Origin: Tigriopus japonicus
Lineage: Eukaryota > Arthropoda > Copepoda > Harpacticoida > Harpacticidae
Direction: 5' to 3'
DNA length: 64,000 bases
Assembly (NCBI GenBank): GCA_010645155.1
Contig: CM021322.1
Span: forward strand, 6,527,149 to 6,591,148
A model generated the notes under the pieces. The model did no database searches and was not told the origin of the DNA. It was given only the letters and a program-made list of their open reading frames with translations. How positions within the stretch are numbered: position 1 is the first letter of the stretch; each line of letters begins with the position of its first letter. Of this stretch, positions 1 to 12,900 are shown piece after piece. A program made the position numbers and the translations under genes.

Positions 1-2090
1 AGAAATTGGTTTCCCCCTCACCACCCAAAACCTGCCCAAAACACGGCCTGCCATGACATCCTTCCGTCCATTTGTATGGATGCATGTATGTACAGTAGAT
101 ACAGGAGATGCCAACTAGCTTACTTGCTCGGCGGAAAGCAATTAATCGTTTTAATTCCTCTCTCTTTCTCTTCAATGAACGCAAGAGACAAGAGGCCAAA
201 CGGCATCATTGTCTTTCTATCCATGTCTTTTTGTAATTCATCCACCCACCCACCTACCCATTCCATTCACCATTTTTTTCTCCCTACCCACCTTCATGAT
301 TGGCGTCATCTCTCAAGCCAGCAAAGGGCACCACCACCACCTTCTTCATTATGGGTCTGAATGGGAAAATGAAACGTTCAATTCCATCCAAGGATCATCT
401 GAATTGTATGACCTTTGCCAGCGCTTTTCTTATTTAAAGTGTGCAATGGTCCATTTATAAACATTTTCGGTAAACAAAAGCCGACAAACCGTGTCGTTTT
501 GGGGGGGAGCGAAAGAGAGCGAGAAAGAAAGACAGAAGCAGAGGGCGCAATTTTGGTGGGAGCGCCTCTGGAAGTCTTTATGGGACTTAATGAACTGAGT
601 AAACAAAACCAGGCGAGAGCAATTAAAACGGATTGCCAACCAGCCCACGAAGACCACGACGACGATTAGAAGTTCAACCATTACGACAAGATTGCCACCA
701 CTGAGACCATTCTCGGACACAGCCACAAAAAAGGAATCCCATCTGACACATCGTCGGCCAGACCAAGATTGGAATTATTAGTGCGATCAAAGCATAATGA
801 ATCAAGATCAGCTTGTCTTTTCCAGCCTGTGTTTGGTTTCCAATCCAATTAAAGGCAATCCAGCCCATGATGATATTAATAATATTATGAGTGCTACTAA
901 AGAGCGAGCCGCCAACCGAGAAATGAAATGAAGAAGTAGTCAAAGATCGGAGGGACTGACTACTTAGTGGATAGTGGCTCAAAAGTAATGGAAATCATCA
1001 TTAGCCACTAAGTTGATCAAACCCGCCTTCAAAAATGAAGAAGGCAAACGAATCAAGCCGAGCCAATCCCCTCTCAAAGCAATTATTACTGTAGATTTAG
1101 TGAAATTGGAAATGGGAAGCCAGTTCCAATCGACATTCCCGTCCAAGCCATGATAACTATTCTGACTTAACTCTGCTATAAAACATCTTGGAAACGAGAA
1201 TATTGACTCGTCTAGTAAGTACTAAATCGAGAAGGAGATAAAAGAATCATTACTCCTATTAGAAGAACACGGCAAACTCATGCCCAAAAGCGGATAACTC
1301 GAGTCTTGGACCGCTTTCAATCTCACTCGGGATTAGCCCTCAAATCGATTCCACTTCTAATGATTCCTGAGAGATCATGTATAGGTAGGTTTCTAGACAA
1401 ATAGGTCGTGGGAAGCCTTTCACATATCAGGTCCAACGCGGTAGAGGTCCCAATGGCCGGGTTAAAATATAGCTCTGCTCGTTTTGGAGTGGTGCTTCTA
1501 GCTCTTAAGTGAAGAAGGAACTTAATGAATCTTGAACTCAAACAAAGCTCTGCCCTAATGAACAAATGAATTGTGGCCAATGAAGTGAAGACCACGACGA
1601 CGAAGACAAGCAAGAGAAGTTTCAGGAGAAGGTGAAACAACAATCACCACCCATACATGTACATATTAGAGAACGACCGACCTGTAGTACGTTTATGGAA
1701 GTCGGCAGCCAACCGCAGAAAGATGGATAAAGACCAGATAAGCCAGGGAGGGGGTTTGCTTCCATTCCCAAGGCGTGGGAAAGTCAAAACCGGTGGAATT
1801 CCAAAACCCAACCCAATCGAACCTCAATAATACGTGTAATAACATTGGCACATTTTCTTGCCTTTTCGATAAACTTGTCGTTTGTGAGTTCCTCAGGAAG
1901 AAGAAAATAGCTTGTTGGGAAGAGAGTCTCGCATTCTTGACCCAAGCAAGCTGGCTAATGATTATTTTGTTCCCCGAGATATTCTCTCTGACACATTTCT
2001 GACCTCAAACAAAAAGGATATTCTCAAGCACTAATGATAATTGCAGACCCGGTGGACAGACGAGACATATTTTGATCCTCCTCGAGTTCC
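1..2090. other. No gene recognised
   Basis: No open reading frame here resembles a known protein, and none links to neighbours through plausible splice sites. The sequence is of mixed composition with short purine-rich and GA-rich runs. It could be intergenic or part of a large intron of a gene whose exons lie outside the window. Confidence 0.5.
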
Positions 2091-2312
2091 CATACGCCCC
2101 AAACAGACACGCCCAGGGTCGCTTCTAGCTCTATTGTGATACTCTCTTAAGGGCACTTGAAGAACCCACGGCAACCCTGAGTGACTTTATTTCTAGCAGG
2201 TTGCACTGTAATTAGTGAAAAGAGGAAATGATTTGTCGATTAAAGGATTTATTCGCCCGAGGACTGACAAAAAAATCGTTGGGCCGACGACCGATTGCGT
2301 TGTGTGTTGTAT
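2091..2312 (+). repeat. Left copy of direct repeat flanking assembly gap
   Basis: This 222-bp block begins CATACGCCCCAAACAGAC and recurs almost unchanged at 2418-2640, immediately after the N run. A few substitutions and one extra A in a poly-A run separate the copies. It has no coding potential. It is either a real tandem duplication or two haplotype ends placed side by side by the scaffolder. Confidence 0.9.
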
Positions 2313-2417
2313 NNNNNNNNNNNNNNNNNNNNNNNNNNNNNNNNNNNNNNNNNNNNNNNNNNNNNNNNNNNNNNNNNNNNNNNNNNNNNNNNNNNNNNNN
2401 NNNNNNNNNNNNNNNNN
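2313..2417. other. Assembly gap (105 N)
   Basis: Run of undetermined bases. Both sides of the gap begin or end with the same roughly 222-bp sequence, so the true gap may be zero or negative in length. Confidence 0.99.
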
Positions 2418-2640
2418 CATACGCCCCAAACAGACGCGCCCAGGGTCGCTTCTAGCTCTATTGTGATACTCTCATAAGGGCACCTGAGGAACCCACGGCA
2501 ACCCTGAGTGACTTTATTTCTAGCAGGTTGCACTGTAATTAGTGAAAAGAGGAAATGATTTGTCGATTAAAGGATTTATTCGCCCGAGGACTGACAAAAA
2601 AAATCGTTGGGCCGACGACCGATTGCGCTGTGTGTTGTAT
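2418..2640 (+). repeat. Right copy of direct repeat flanking assembly gap
   Basis: Second copy of the block at 2091-2312. It differs at a handful of positions, for example ACGCGCCC against ACACGCCC near its start, and carries one extra A in the run before TCGTTGGG. After the shared part it continues into unique sequence. Confidence 0.9.
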
Positions 2641-4634
2641 CGTTCATTGTCCTGTACGTAGTACTACAAACCCTGGAAGTGAGTCAGGCTAATTTTTTTT
2701 CTTCTCTCGTTTTTGACCGGTGGATTAATCGAGGATTTTGGGGTGGACCCGCGGCAACTTCAAAGCAATCACCATGGTCGTCATCTTTGGCTTTGATTCC
2801 AAGAATGATAAGGAAACGCTCGCATCCATCCGTGCTGAATGAATACAAGATACGTGCACTACGGACAACGGGAAAGACAGAGAGAGAGAATTGTCCAATC
2901 CTGGAATGAGTCCTTGAAACCTTGAGAGGAAGAAGGCATCTTATTCGCTTAAAGCCACTCACTTTTAGTCAACATTTGCTGTCTTTTGAAAATTGGCTCG
3001 TTGTTGTTTATTGGATGGACTTGGACAGAGAGAAAGATTGGAGGGAGTGCATTGGTGGCATTGGCGGATTGTTTTGGAATCACGTTTTTAGGGGCACTTT
3101 GTCTGTTAATTCGTCTCCCCAAGACATTTATTGGGTCCATTTTCAGACAAATTCAAAGTAGGTGGCTTTCTTAACGGCTGGGTCAAGAGTAATTGAATAT
3201 TCCAACCTACAGTTCACCATCCGCAAAAATGATCTGATTGCCGAAATTCAGTAAAAGCAAGTAAGCAAGAAGCTTCATAAAATTTCAAGGTGCAGGATTT
3301 TTATCTTACTATCCTTTGATGATTGTTAAATTGTCCTGCTTTTATTTGTTGGAAAAGTCGGTTCCAGGACAACTGGATGCATCGAAAAAACTGGGACCCG
3401 TTCCTGGATCTGAAAACTTTCCAAGAAGCAAAGTCACCTTGCCAAATGGACTTTCTTTTGGAGTAAGCATCCGTCTCTTCTGGTCCGATGTTGGTCTGTA
3501 GTTGGTGTTGAGGCCATTTCCATCCTATCAAGGACTTGCTTCGATATTTGGGTGGCAAGAACTCCTACTACTACTACTATTTCTTCTTGGCCATTGAAGT
3601 GACGGACGCCATCGATCGATAGACGGAAGAACAACGACGACGAAGAAGAAGAAGTGGTTGGTGGTGATTTACTATCTTTCTTTTTATTGCATTTGCCACT
3701 CGTAAAATCCGTTGTCCATCCCAAGTGAATTGCATGGAATAATCCAGAGCATTTAGCATTTTGACCCCCCTCCTACCTCCCTTCCACAAAAGCGACTTGA
3801 CCAACGGCAACCACCGTTTCCAAAGCGTTTCTAGAAATCCAGGCTCAAATTGAAGGCCAACCAGATGAGCACGTTGTAAAATTAGCCTGTTCATCCATTG
3901 CCCAACCTACCACAGAGCTTCTCAATGCTCAAGTCATTCCAAACTCATAATGCCAAAGATGTAATTTTGGCAACAGAAACAGTGGTTCCATCATCGCCCC
4001 CCTTACTACCGTTTGTCTCGAACTTTAATGAGCGCAATCTGTGACACTACAGTACCCTAATATTTTTCTTCTGTTCCTTCTTTGTCTGTCCCCTTCGTTC
4101 CCTCTTCTGGAAATGGAGACAAAGTCCGCTTTTCTTTTTACTCGTTCAGAGGTCAGACGGGTATTTGTATATGGGATTTCAGTATTCCACCAACGTGCCA
4201 ACTTTTTTGAACCACAACAAGAACAGACAGCCATCAACCAACCGACCTGGTAGGACCTAGCTGAGGCTCCCAAGGGCTCCCAGCCAACCAACATGGTGAC
4301 GATTTGACTAACGATCCCAACGACATGTCCTGATTTGACAAGCGACCATTTCAGTTCCAAGAAAACACAAAGGAGCGAGCATCTGGTCCATGGATGGAAC
4401 CACGAGTCAAGATGGGTGGTCCAAGCTCGAGAAAAAAACAGCTAGCTGTACGTACGGACAGTACTGGGTCGAGATCAAGATGTTCAACAACGTTTTAAGT
4501 AGTCTGACGAGGGTTTACATTTGACCAAAAGTGGCCGATCGACTGACTTCTCAATTGGAGGATGGATTTTGATCGACCTGCTCGTCGACTCTTGACAGAT
4601 TTGGCTCGGAGATGACAAATTTGATGATTACAAG
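2641..4634. other. No gene recognised
   Basis: Reading frames in this stretch are short and their translations show no family signature. Poly-T and GAA/GAC-rich patches are present. Nothing else was supported. Confidence 0.45.
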
Positions 4635-4991
4635 TCAAAACCAAATATTTGAGGGGCGGTTAAGTTGATAGAGCCTGATGGTCAGGTGAGCCAAGTTGCT
4701 CTGTGTCCCATTGGGTGGTGGTGGTGGCGGCATTGATGTCGGAAAAAGTCCTTTTGGGGAACGAAGAATGAATCGAATTGAATCCACTTTTGGAGGATCG
4801 AGGAAGACTCCATTCGAGGGGAAAATCTGAATGTCATTGTTCTTGAACTCAATCAGTAGAACATGCTGTAAAAAAAAGATCAATCCAGAGCCCACCATAA
4901 ATGATTGAAGATCTTGAAGCTCGGGATAGCGATATCGATGGACGACCATTAGCAAAATGGACAATCCATGGATCTTCCTTCCATTGGGCAA
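4635..4991 (-). CDS. Possible exon, unknown protein
   Basis: A 118-codon reverse-strand frame. Part of it looks like a genuine 3' exon: on the reverse strand a T-rich tract ending in TTTTTTTTACAG lies just before the codons for HVLLIEFKNNDIQIF, and the frame then runs through a proline stretch (SMPPPPPPNG) to a stop. If the acceptor is real the exon would cover about 4635-4866. No upstream exon or family was recognised. The alternative is a chance reading frame. Confidence 0.22.
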   Translation of the reverse strand: MPNGRKIHGLSILLMVVHRYRYPELQDLQSFMVGSGLIFFLQHVLLIEFKNNDIQIFPSNGVFLDPPKVDSIRFILRSPKGLFPTSMPPPPPPNGTQSNLAHLTIRLYQLNRPSNIWF

Positions 4992-6609
4992 AATTTGGTT
5001 ATTGGAATGTGAGTGCGTCCGTCTGTCCGGCTAAAAAAACGCCAAATCAGACAATAAATCTGGTATTTTTTGTGCTCTTTTGATAACGCAGAAGAGGAAT
5101 TCTTATCTCGAGCCCCGAAAATGAAGATCAATTGGAAGTGGTAGTACACCTCAATGACTCAATGACTCAATGACTCGAAGACGAAGAAGAAAGAAGGCTT
5201 CAAAAATTCCTCTTACCAACGGCAACAGCTTTGGCTTGGAAAAAAATCAGAGAAAACGTCTCAATTGTCCATCGACGTTGCCAAAAAGCGCTAGTTGGCG
5301 TGAATCCTTTCAGAGCAAGCCGAGTGCCAAGCAAGGGTTGACATCTCCATTCCCTGAACTCATTTAAAGCCAGTTAGTTACCCTCGTTGGTTCGTCCTTT
5401 TGAAGCGTTCAAATTGGAGGCACATTCCCAGAGCAATCATAAAAGAAAGGAAGAAAAGAAACAAGTCCAATTTGGCACGTGAACTCGGTTTGGAAGAGGC
5501 TAAGAGGCACTCCACGAGAAAAGACAGAAAAGAGACTCAAGTACTGCTGGCTTGGAGATTGGTGGCCATGCCATTGTAAAACCAGTGACAACCATCACTT
5601 CACTGTTTTTTCTCCCCCACGACCGGACAAGTATGTACATATACTATGCTGATGTTCACTCACCTTTTGAGTTCGAATGCTCCGATTCAACGATAATGTG
5701 CTAACTTTAGGTTTCTTATGTGAGACCCTCTCACAAGCTGCTTTGATTAAAAGAAATAGCTATTCTTTTTGGGTTAGGACACGATGGTCAGATTTCATTC
5801 ATTATACGTAGAAAAGAGAATACTACATAAAACAGGAAAATGTTCATTCATTTTAGTAAATGTCGAAAAAGGTATTATTATGTGTTAGAGCGCTAAAAAG
5901 GAGGAATCGTGCTAGCTAATAATGAGACAAAATATCTAAGCTACGTATTGTTTAGTAAAGAATCCTAAAAAATCAACCTGGGTTCACTCAAATTTTAACA
6001 TACCATTCCAGATAAAGTCGATTTCAAAAGCTTTTTCCCGTCTACCAACTCGTATTGTCTTGTATGTAAATGCTCCAGGATCAATCAGATTTTACAATTT
6101 GAAGGGTCGCTAAAAATGAATCCCCTCGAAACACGAGTAAGGCTGGATTGTTGAAATTTCAAGTTTAAAATGTCTGGTTTGGTGGGCGACAAAGTGAGCG
6201 AGCGAGTGACGTGGGTAATTGTCGGTCACAATTTTATTTGTCAGCGAGTCGTTCGTGCCTTAACGACTCCGACACAATTGTAAAATACCCGAAAGAGGAT
6301 CTAAAAAAGAGCCTCTTGGCCGACTTTGTGTGGACGTGAGCTCGTCCAGAGGATGGACAACATCTGAGTACAAAAAAAGTCGTCAAAGTGGGGAATAAAC
6401 CAAGACGACGCGTGGTGTTTTTGTTGTCACTCGCCATCTATCTGGCCATGTTTTTGAATGAAGTCAGATTACTTTGGCTGACCGTTTGATGATCGTCCAG
6501 AGCATTGACATATTATTTATCGCAAGAAACCTTTCAGGTCGGAACTTTCCTATTTGCTTAAATTGGCACATCGTGGGAGACATGTAAAACTAATTTTCGG
6601 TGGCAAAAA
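4992..6609. other. No gene recognised
   Basis: No supported gene. A short tandem repeat of AATGACTC (three units) lies near 5152-5176. The rest is unremarkable sequence with short frames only. Confidence 0.45.
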
Positions 6610-6710
6610 ATATCCACAAGAAGAAAGGGTGATTGATTGATTTGACCGGGAGAGACCTGGGACCAAACCCGAGACCCCGAGCAGAGCGTAGTCGCGCTTC
6701 AACCAGTCCT
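6610..6710 (-). mobile_element. Degenerate tRNA-derived SINE copy C
   Basis: Read on the reverse strand, 6648-6710 holds a tRNA-like head with a CTCTGCTCGGG anticodon-arm segment and a GGTTTGGTCCC box-B-like segment. The same order occurs in the copies at 26141-26288 and 63625-63761. A short piece of the adjoining body (GTGGATATT) is also shared with the 26-kb copy. It is too degraded to be a functional tRNA. Confidence 0.6.
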
Positions 6711-9700
6711 CCTTCGTTCAGATCAGCTCAGATGTTGAGTGCACTTATTCAAATGGCTCGAGTACAAGTATACCAAAGTATTGGATAGTATACGTAGCCA
6801 TCCGTGAGTATAGGGTGAATACATAAGCTGCCTTTTAAACGAAAGGTCATGTACATTAACCATACTCGAGCATGGTTATTAAAACTATTCTTTGGTTTGT
6901 TTGAGCCATTTGAATCATGCACTTAACATTCGAGCTATTATTGCTATCGTCATCTATGGAACGGCGAGTCTTCTTAAATGGAAGCCATAATGTTCGTAAA
7001 GTAGTTTTATTGGGAAGACCAATCCAATCAAAAATTGACTCCCTCGGTATCTATGAAGTCTGTCTTTGTATGTCGCTTCGGCTGAAAAATAATACTCTGT
7101 TCTACACCTTTGTGCAGCAGGTCTACATAGAGGAGACGAGAAAAATACATACGGTAGAATACGTCGACAAGGGAAATGCGCTTGAGGCGCCAGTTGCTTG
7201 ACGCCTTGGACAAATAAAGAGGAAATTAATGTTCAAAACAATGCTGGTTCTGCCTCCTCATTCTCGGATCAACCAACTGCTTGTGTGCGTATTAGTCTTA
7301 CTACTACTATTACAGCAACGAACGTCTACTTGCCTGCTTGGCTCACTCACTCATTCAATTTTTACGTCATTCAGTCAGTCACTCGGTGTGTAAATGCGTT
7401 TTCAAAAGAGGAGGCTTTCTCTCCGAAATGACTTCTATTCTTCCTCTCATTAAACCGACAATTTTTGATACCGGAGAAACCATCATCTCATCCTCCTTGA
7501 CTATCCCGCATTCATAATTAGAGATCCGAAGGACCCTTCTCTCTTCCATGTACGTTCCATTGAACCTACAACCATACTCGTTCTGTTCTCACTTTTACTA
7601 CTGATCCTGTTAGTGTCCAAACAAATCTTTCACCACTCTATTTTCGTGGCTGTATGGATATTTCGACTAATGCCTTGAAATTAGTACCAAAGTCCTCTCC
7701 TAGATACTACTATTTACAGAGCTCTGAGATGAATTCATCCGCCCGAAGTTAATCACCAATCAACCCACCACCCAAACCACCCATCAGTTCAGCGTGAGTG
7801 GATTGCGCGGAGAAACTGTTTGGAGATGTGAGGATGATTATTACCACCATCACTACCTCATGAGACCCCCGCATTCCTGCCCTGCATCACATGTGGACAT
7901 ATGAAGGTGCACCAAAGTCATTGTGCGACCACCACGGATTTCGTCATTATCATCATCGTCCCATGCCAACCGCCGTTGACTCTACAAAGTAAAGGTTGGA
8001 GAAGCTTCGGAGACCGCCAACAAACAACGGAACGCTTCGACCCCGGGTTGGGAATGATTGCCACCGGTATCACTGTCAAGTGACTTCACACCACACTCAC
8101 TCACTCACTCACAAATGCACGTATCGACTCTTTAGGGCCACATACTGGGCAATGAGGGGATCCTCAGGGTTCATTAATCAGACCCCTCTCTGTCTCTCAC
8201 TCTCTCGGGAAAAATAGTTTTCCTTCCCAACCGGTGAAGAACAAGACGAACCAGAAGGAGACGATGGAGAAGCTATTGTCTTTTAGCTTCAAACACTTAT
8301 TAACGGCAATCCCTTTCCGATGCAATGGGGTGTCAGATCAGGCTTGCCAATTTGGCTGTTTCCCCAATTAACCGTTGGGATTACTAACTACTGAAAATTT
8401 TGAGAGCACTTCTGATGATCCACGCGTGTCTGTCAATTTGTCAAATTGAGCAAAGGTTCTTTTATTTGAAACGATTGAAAATGGCCCAAAATGGCATCAC
8501 TGGGAGTCCCAAAAAGTTGAAGCGATTATTAGTTCATGCTTGATGGCCTCTGCCATTCAGAAAGACTTCTCTGTCGTCTTGTGAGGGCTTCCTTGATATG
8601 GTAAAACATGTCTACTACCATTGCCGCCATGGCCTAACCAGTCCAATCATTCCGTTCTGGCTTGGTTCCCCAAGTGGCTGGGTCTTCGTCTTTATCGGAG
8701 CCTCAATAAAAGCCGCGATTATGTCTCGAAAAGATATATCTTTCAGAAATTCGTCATCTTTTCGAAGGGAGATTGGCCGAGGGACAACATGACCAGGTGA
8801 GTTCGAGAGAAACGCAGGGAAGAAAGGAATCTTATTGAAGAGGGGTGGAAGTCCGTTCCGTACTATACATACATAAGCGCAAGCTGCTTTGCTGTTGTTT
8901 GATCATCGTTCTTTGGTATTCATGTCAGGGCCATTTGCGATTGGGGTGGACACTCACACACAGAAAATGAGACTCCGTGAAGCAAGCACTTCTTGGGGCA
9001 GCCCTGCATGTGAGAAACTGGGTTATGAAATTGGCTTTGTTTGGGGGAAGGGAATAAATAGAAAACTTTAAGTTTCCCAACTTCCCCCTCGTTGGAGGAG
9101 ATCGTTCCATTTTGGGACAAATGGGCGACTACTATTTGGACATTCAAGCATATGCTTCATGACAACAATGTGCAAACGTGTTCTGTAGACACATTCACAT
9201 AAAGCAATCTAAATCGGCCTCACCAAAGTGTATCTAATTTTTCGTTGGAATACCATGTTTGAATTACTCAAAGAGTGGGTTAAGTAACGGGGAATAAACT
9301 TGCCCTAGCATATCTGTTCATCACAGAAAAATGCCAGATTAATGTGTCCCCAATTTTTCGAACAATTTTTCGTCGGGAGTTTTGGGATATCAGGCTAAAA
9401 TGTTTATTGCCTTGTTTCGTTTCATCTTCGTGTGTTTTGGCGAGCTCAACACGAGATCCATCCACCAACACCAGCCATCGCTTCTTCCATACATTTGACT
9501 TCACGCCAGAACGATGGCATCATACAGCGAGAGATGCTTTCATTCACTGAAAACAAGATCTTTTGAATGCCCCCATGAAACTGCAAACATTCCCCAAAAC
9601 TAGGACGGCAACCTGAAAAACTGACATGAAACGGAAATGAGCCACCAATATACGCGCATATCTAGTCCCAGCTTCTCAAAACATACAATAAATAGTCTTC

Positions 9701-9839
9701 AAATCGAACCTAACGCGTTTTTTTGTTTGGAACTACATTTTTTTATTGCTTTTATTGCTGAAAAAAGAGGAAAACCCGAAAAGGAGATTCAAAATACCTT
9801 TAAAAATAGGATTTAAGTAATCTACGTTTTTCTAGAACA
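6711..9839. other. No gene recognised; palindrome near 6860
   Basis: No coding exon was supported. An imperfect palindrome centred on ACCATACTCGAGCATGGT lies near 6858-6877. It resembles the ACCATACTCGATCAAG segment of the inverted-repeat elements at 49-50 kb, so this may be a decayed copy of that family. A (CTCA)n run lies near 8094-8112. Confidence 0.4.
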
Positions 9840-9910
9840 GCCCGTATGGCTCAGAGGCAGAGCACTAGTCTCGTAAACTAGGGGTCGTGAGTTCGATTCT
9901 CACTGTGGGC
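9840..9910 (+). tRNA. tRNA-Thr (anticodon CGU)
   Basis: A complete 71-nt cloverleaf. The acceptor stem is GCCCGTA pairing with TGTGGGC, with two G-T pairs. The D arm is GCTC/GAGC. The anticodon stem is CTAGT/ACTAG around the loop CTCGTAA, giving anticodon CGT, which reads the threonine codon ACG. The T arm is GTGAG/CTCAC around TTCGATT. Box A (TGGCTCAGAGG) and box B (GTTCGATTC) fit RNA polymerase III promoters, and a TTTT terminator follows at 9916-9919. No intron is present. It is the only intact tRNA seen in the window. Confidence 0.95.
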
Positions 9911-9915
9911 ATGTG

Positions 9916-9919
9916 TTTT
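9916..9919 (+). terminator. Pol III T-run terminator of tRNA-Thr
   Basis: Four consecutive T residues six bases after the last acceptor-stem base, at the usual position for RNA polymerase III termination. Confidence 0.7.
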
Positions 9920-12900
9920 AGAGTTTGCTTACATTTTAGACATCTTTTTGTTTTGCCAGTTACGATTGACATCTTTTCTATTTTACTCTTGTCTCTTTTT
10001 AATCCCTTACTTATTGCTATCCTTTACCTTACCTATGTCTAGTAACTTGACCGTTGGGTTCGTTAATATGGACAAAACGATGGATGTCTTTACTCCATTA
10101 TTTGTGTTACTTGAAGGTTTCATTTGACCTGCTATTATTGGCCCCAACATAAACCAGACATGGGTGGACAGTAATCTAAATTTTAGGATTTTTTTTCCTT
10201 ATGGAATTTGGTTGCAACGGGTCATCTGGCGCGTTAAAACATTTTATAGGTTTAACTCTTGTCTCCCCTTACGTAGTCGGCCTTGTTGGTACGAGTAACG
10301 CGCAATTCGAGCAAAAAATAAAAACTCTGTTTACGTTAGTACTTGCTTAAAAATTAAAATCATTTTTAAAATCTATCCATGCTAAAGTTTAAGAATAAAA
10401 ACTCAAGTTTTAATCGTACCATTTCGTGTGTATTTACCACATATTAAGCTCAAGACCATTCGACCAAGTTGAGCTAGAAGACCGAGACGTCAGTAGTTTA
10501 ATATGTCGCTTCCAGATGTCAAATGGCGTCATTTTTATGGTTTGCTTTGACAATCAAAGCAAAAGAAAGTGTTAATGAACACAACAAATAACGTCCTCTA
10601 TGAGCTTCCTCATGAAGCACTGCATTTCAGAATAACTTGAAGGTGCTGTTGGGCGCCGCCAAAAGTGAAATATCTGTAATTAATTCACCTATGGTATTAA
10701 CCAAGTAGTAAATAGCCTATGAAATGAACCCATGTCTGCTGAAGCACTAACTTCTCGTTTGGCCACTCAGTGACTCGCTACTACGCACTGTGGACCCTTA
10801 CTTCCTTTGAAATGGAGATGATCTAGTAGGCATCATTATTTGCCCACACTACTCTTTGGTTTGCAACTTGAAGAGCCAAAACACTGAGCAAAACTTACTC
10901 CGACCACCCTCAATATCCTAGTGCTTATCTTTGCGTTTCTACACACTAACTCACCTTCGAAATCAAACAAATTCGAAGATGACTCTGAGGGAGGATAATT
11001 CTATATCTAGTCCAGTGACATTTTTTAAAAGTTTCTTTGGATCGGAATTCTCCTCAGTTGGCGAAGTCAATCCAGTGGTCAGCGCTCAACAAGGTCTTCT
11101 TGGCTCATCTCACGACCAACTTCACTGTAGTAGTGTAGACTACTAGTAGCCAGCAATGGGGTTGTTCGAAGCTACATATACAGTATTAGTGAGTGCTTGA
11201 GATAAAGGTAGTTGAGCATGGAGGATCGATGTGGCTCTCTCTCTCTCTTTTTATATATGTTTATCTCTTCTCAAAACATAGATGCTCACCTGAACTCGTT
11301 TTGAAATAAAGAAAAAATGAGATGGCTTTCGTATGCTGAATTATTAACATGCTGTCCGGGGGAAATCATCAAGTGAAGTGGTGTGCATAGCCACCTCCGT
11401 TATAAAATCCACTATGAAAAAGATTGTCACTGTGCTCATCTCTTGGAGCTGGAAACATTTCTATATCCATCCATCCAGTTATGGAAAGATTCCAGAGCCC
11501 GGACCGAGTTGCTTTAGATGATAATGATGATAATAATGATGAAGAAAAGAAGAAGGTGATGTCTACACTCTAAACTCTTTCCCACGCTACCGACAACACT
11601 CGGCATTTACTCCATATTTCGTAGTCGTACAATTGAGTTCAGTCCAAAACTCATTTACGCAATGCAGATAACTAAGTGTTGGTCAAGAATGAGCTTCCGT
11701 CCATCCCTCACATTTGTTAGAGTATTTTTAACCGGTCTTCCGTGCGAGAATGCAAAATTCAGTCGGAAATGGGCCTGCAAAAATTCAGGTATTTGATGTT
11801 GGAAATTCTGAGAAAGTTTTGATGCTAGCGATCAAATAAGATTGTTCGGCTCATCAACTATCTAATACAAGAATAAGCCGCCACGAAGAGGAGTGCAGAT
11901 ACGCAGTTTGTGGATGTGGATTGTAGTACCTCCAATGCGAGTTGGTTGGGTCTTGGTTGGGTTGAAGATGCCCAAATGAGGAAGATTTCAAATTATCCAT
12001 TGGAGGAAGAAGAAATGGTTGAAAGTCATGAAACGAAAGAACGAGAGAAAGGAAGACCAACTGTTGGGTTGGTTCTTGAGCATTCCATTGTTTGAAGCCG
12101 TCGTGGTCGTCCTCGTCCCAATGATGCACTCAAAAGGCATCAAAGTTGAATCTCATTCGAATCTTTACTACGTTTTGATGGTTGATAATGGGCATTCCCT
12201 TGCATCTCAAACACAGCAATTTGACGTGAACATAAATCAAATCCAATACATTACCCCACGTTGGCCGATTCCATTGAGCTTGAGAATCCCCGAAATAGTC
12301 AAAAAAATGAGTAAATCCAATCTCGACCGAGAGAATCTTCATTTTTTGTCTTCTTGGATGGTTGGTTAGTGTTCCATTTCCACTTGAGGATTGCATAAAG
12401 TACATTTCCCTCGAGGAGAATGGAACAACAAGCAAACACACTCGGGAACCAAGATGAAAGTCTGACTCTGAAAAATTGGAACATTAAAACTTCTTAAATT
12501 GCTCTCATTTGCATCCTGGCGTTAGGCAAGACGAGTGTTGTGGAACTTATGGAACCAACTACGTTCATTGTACAACTTCCACGAAGATGCTGAGTGCAAC
12601 ATGTACCATGGAGCATCTCAAACCACCTTCGAGGATCACCCCACTCACTGATCTAAATGTCGATAGATGCATTGAAAGTTCAAAAATTGTTGAATGTTTC
12701 AAGTAAGTTTAAAAAGTAAGCTAGGTTTTAATGACAGAGCCCCATATTTTTTCCGAAATATTTTAGGAGCCTGGCAAACCGAGACATTTTCAGGCAGTGC
12801 TTTGTCAGAGCTGTCATTGGAAACGAATATTAAGGACCTCATTGTGTGAGTGTAAGCGAATGGATGGAGTTGTGGCGGCATCTTGTTTAGGGCAAGCAAG

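Noticed and set aside
1323..1643. 106-codon reverse frame starting with a hydrophobic stretch that resembles a signal peptide
   Set aside because: The hydrophobic part comes from a GAA/GAC-rich run read in antisense; the remainder matches nothing.
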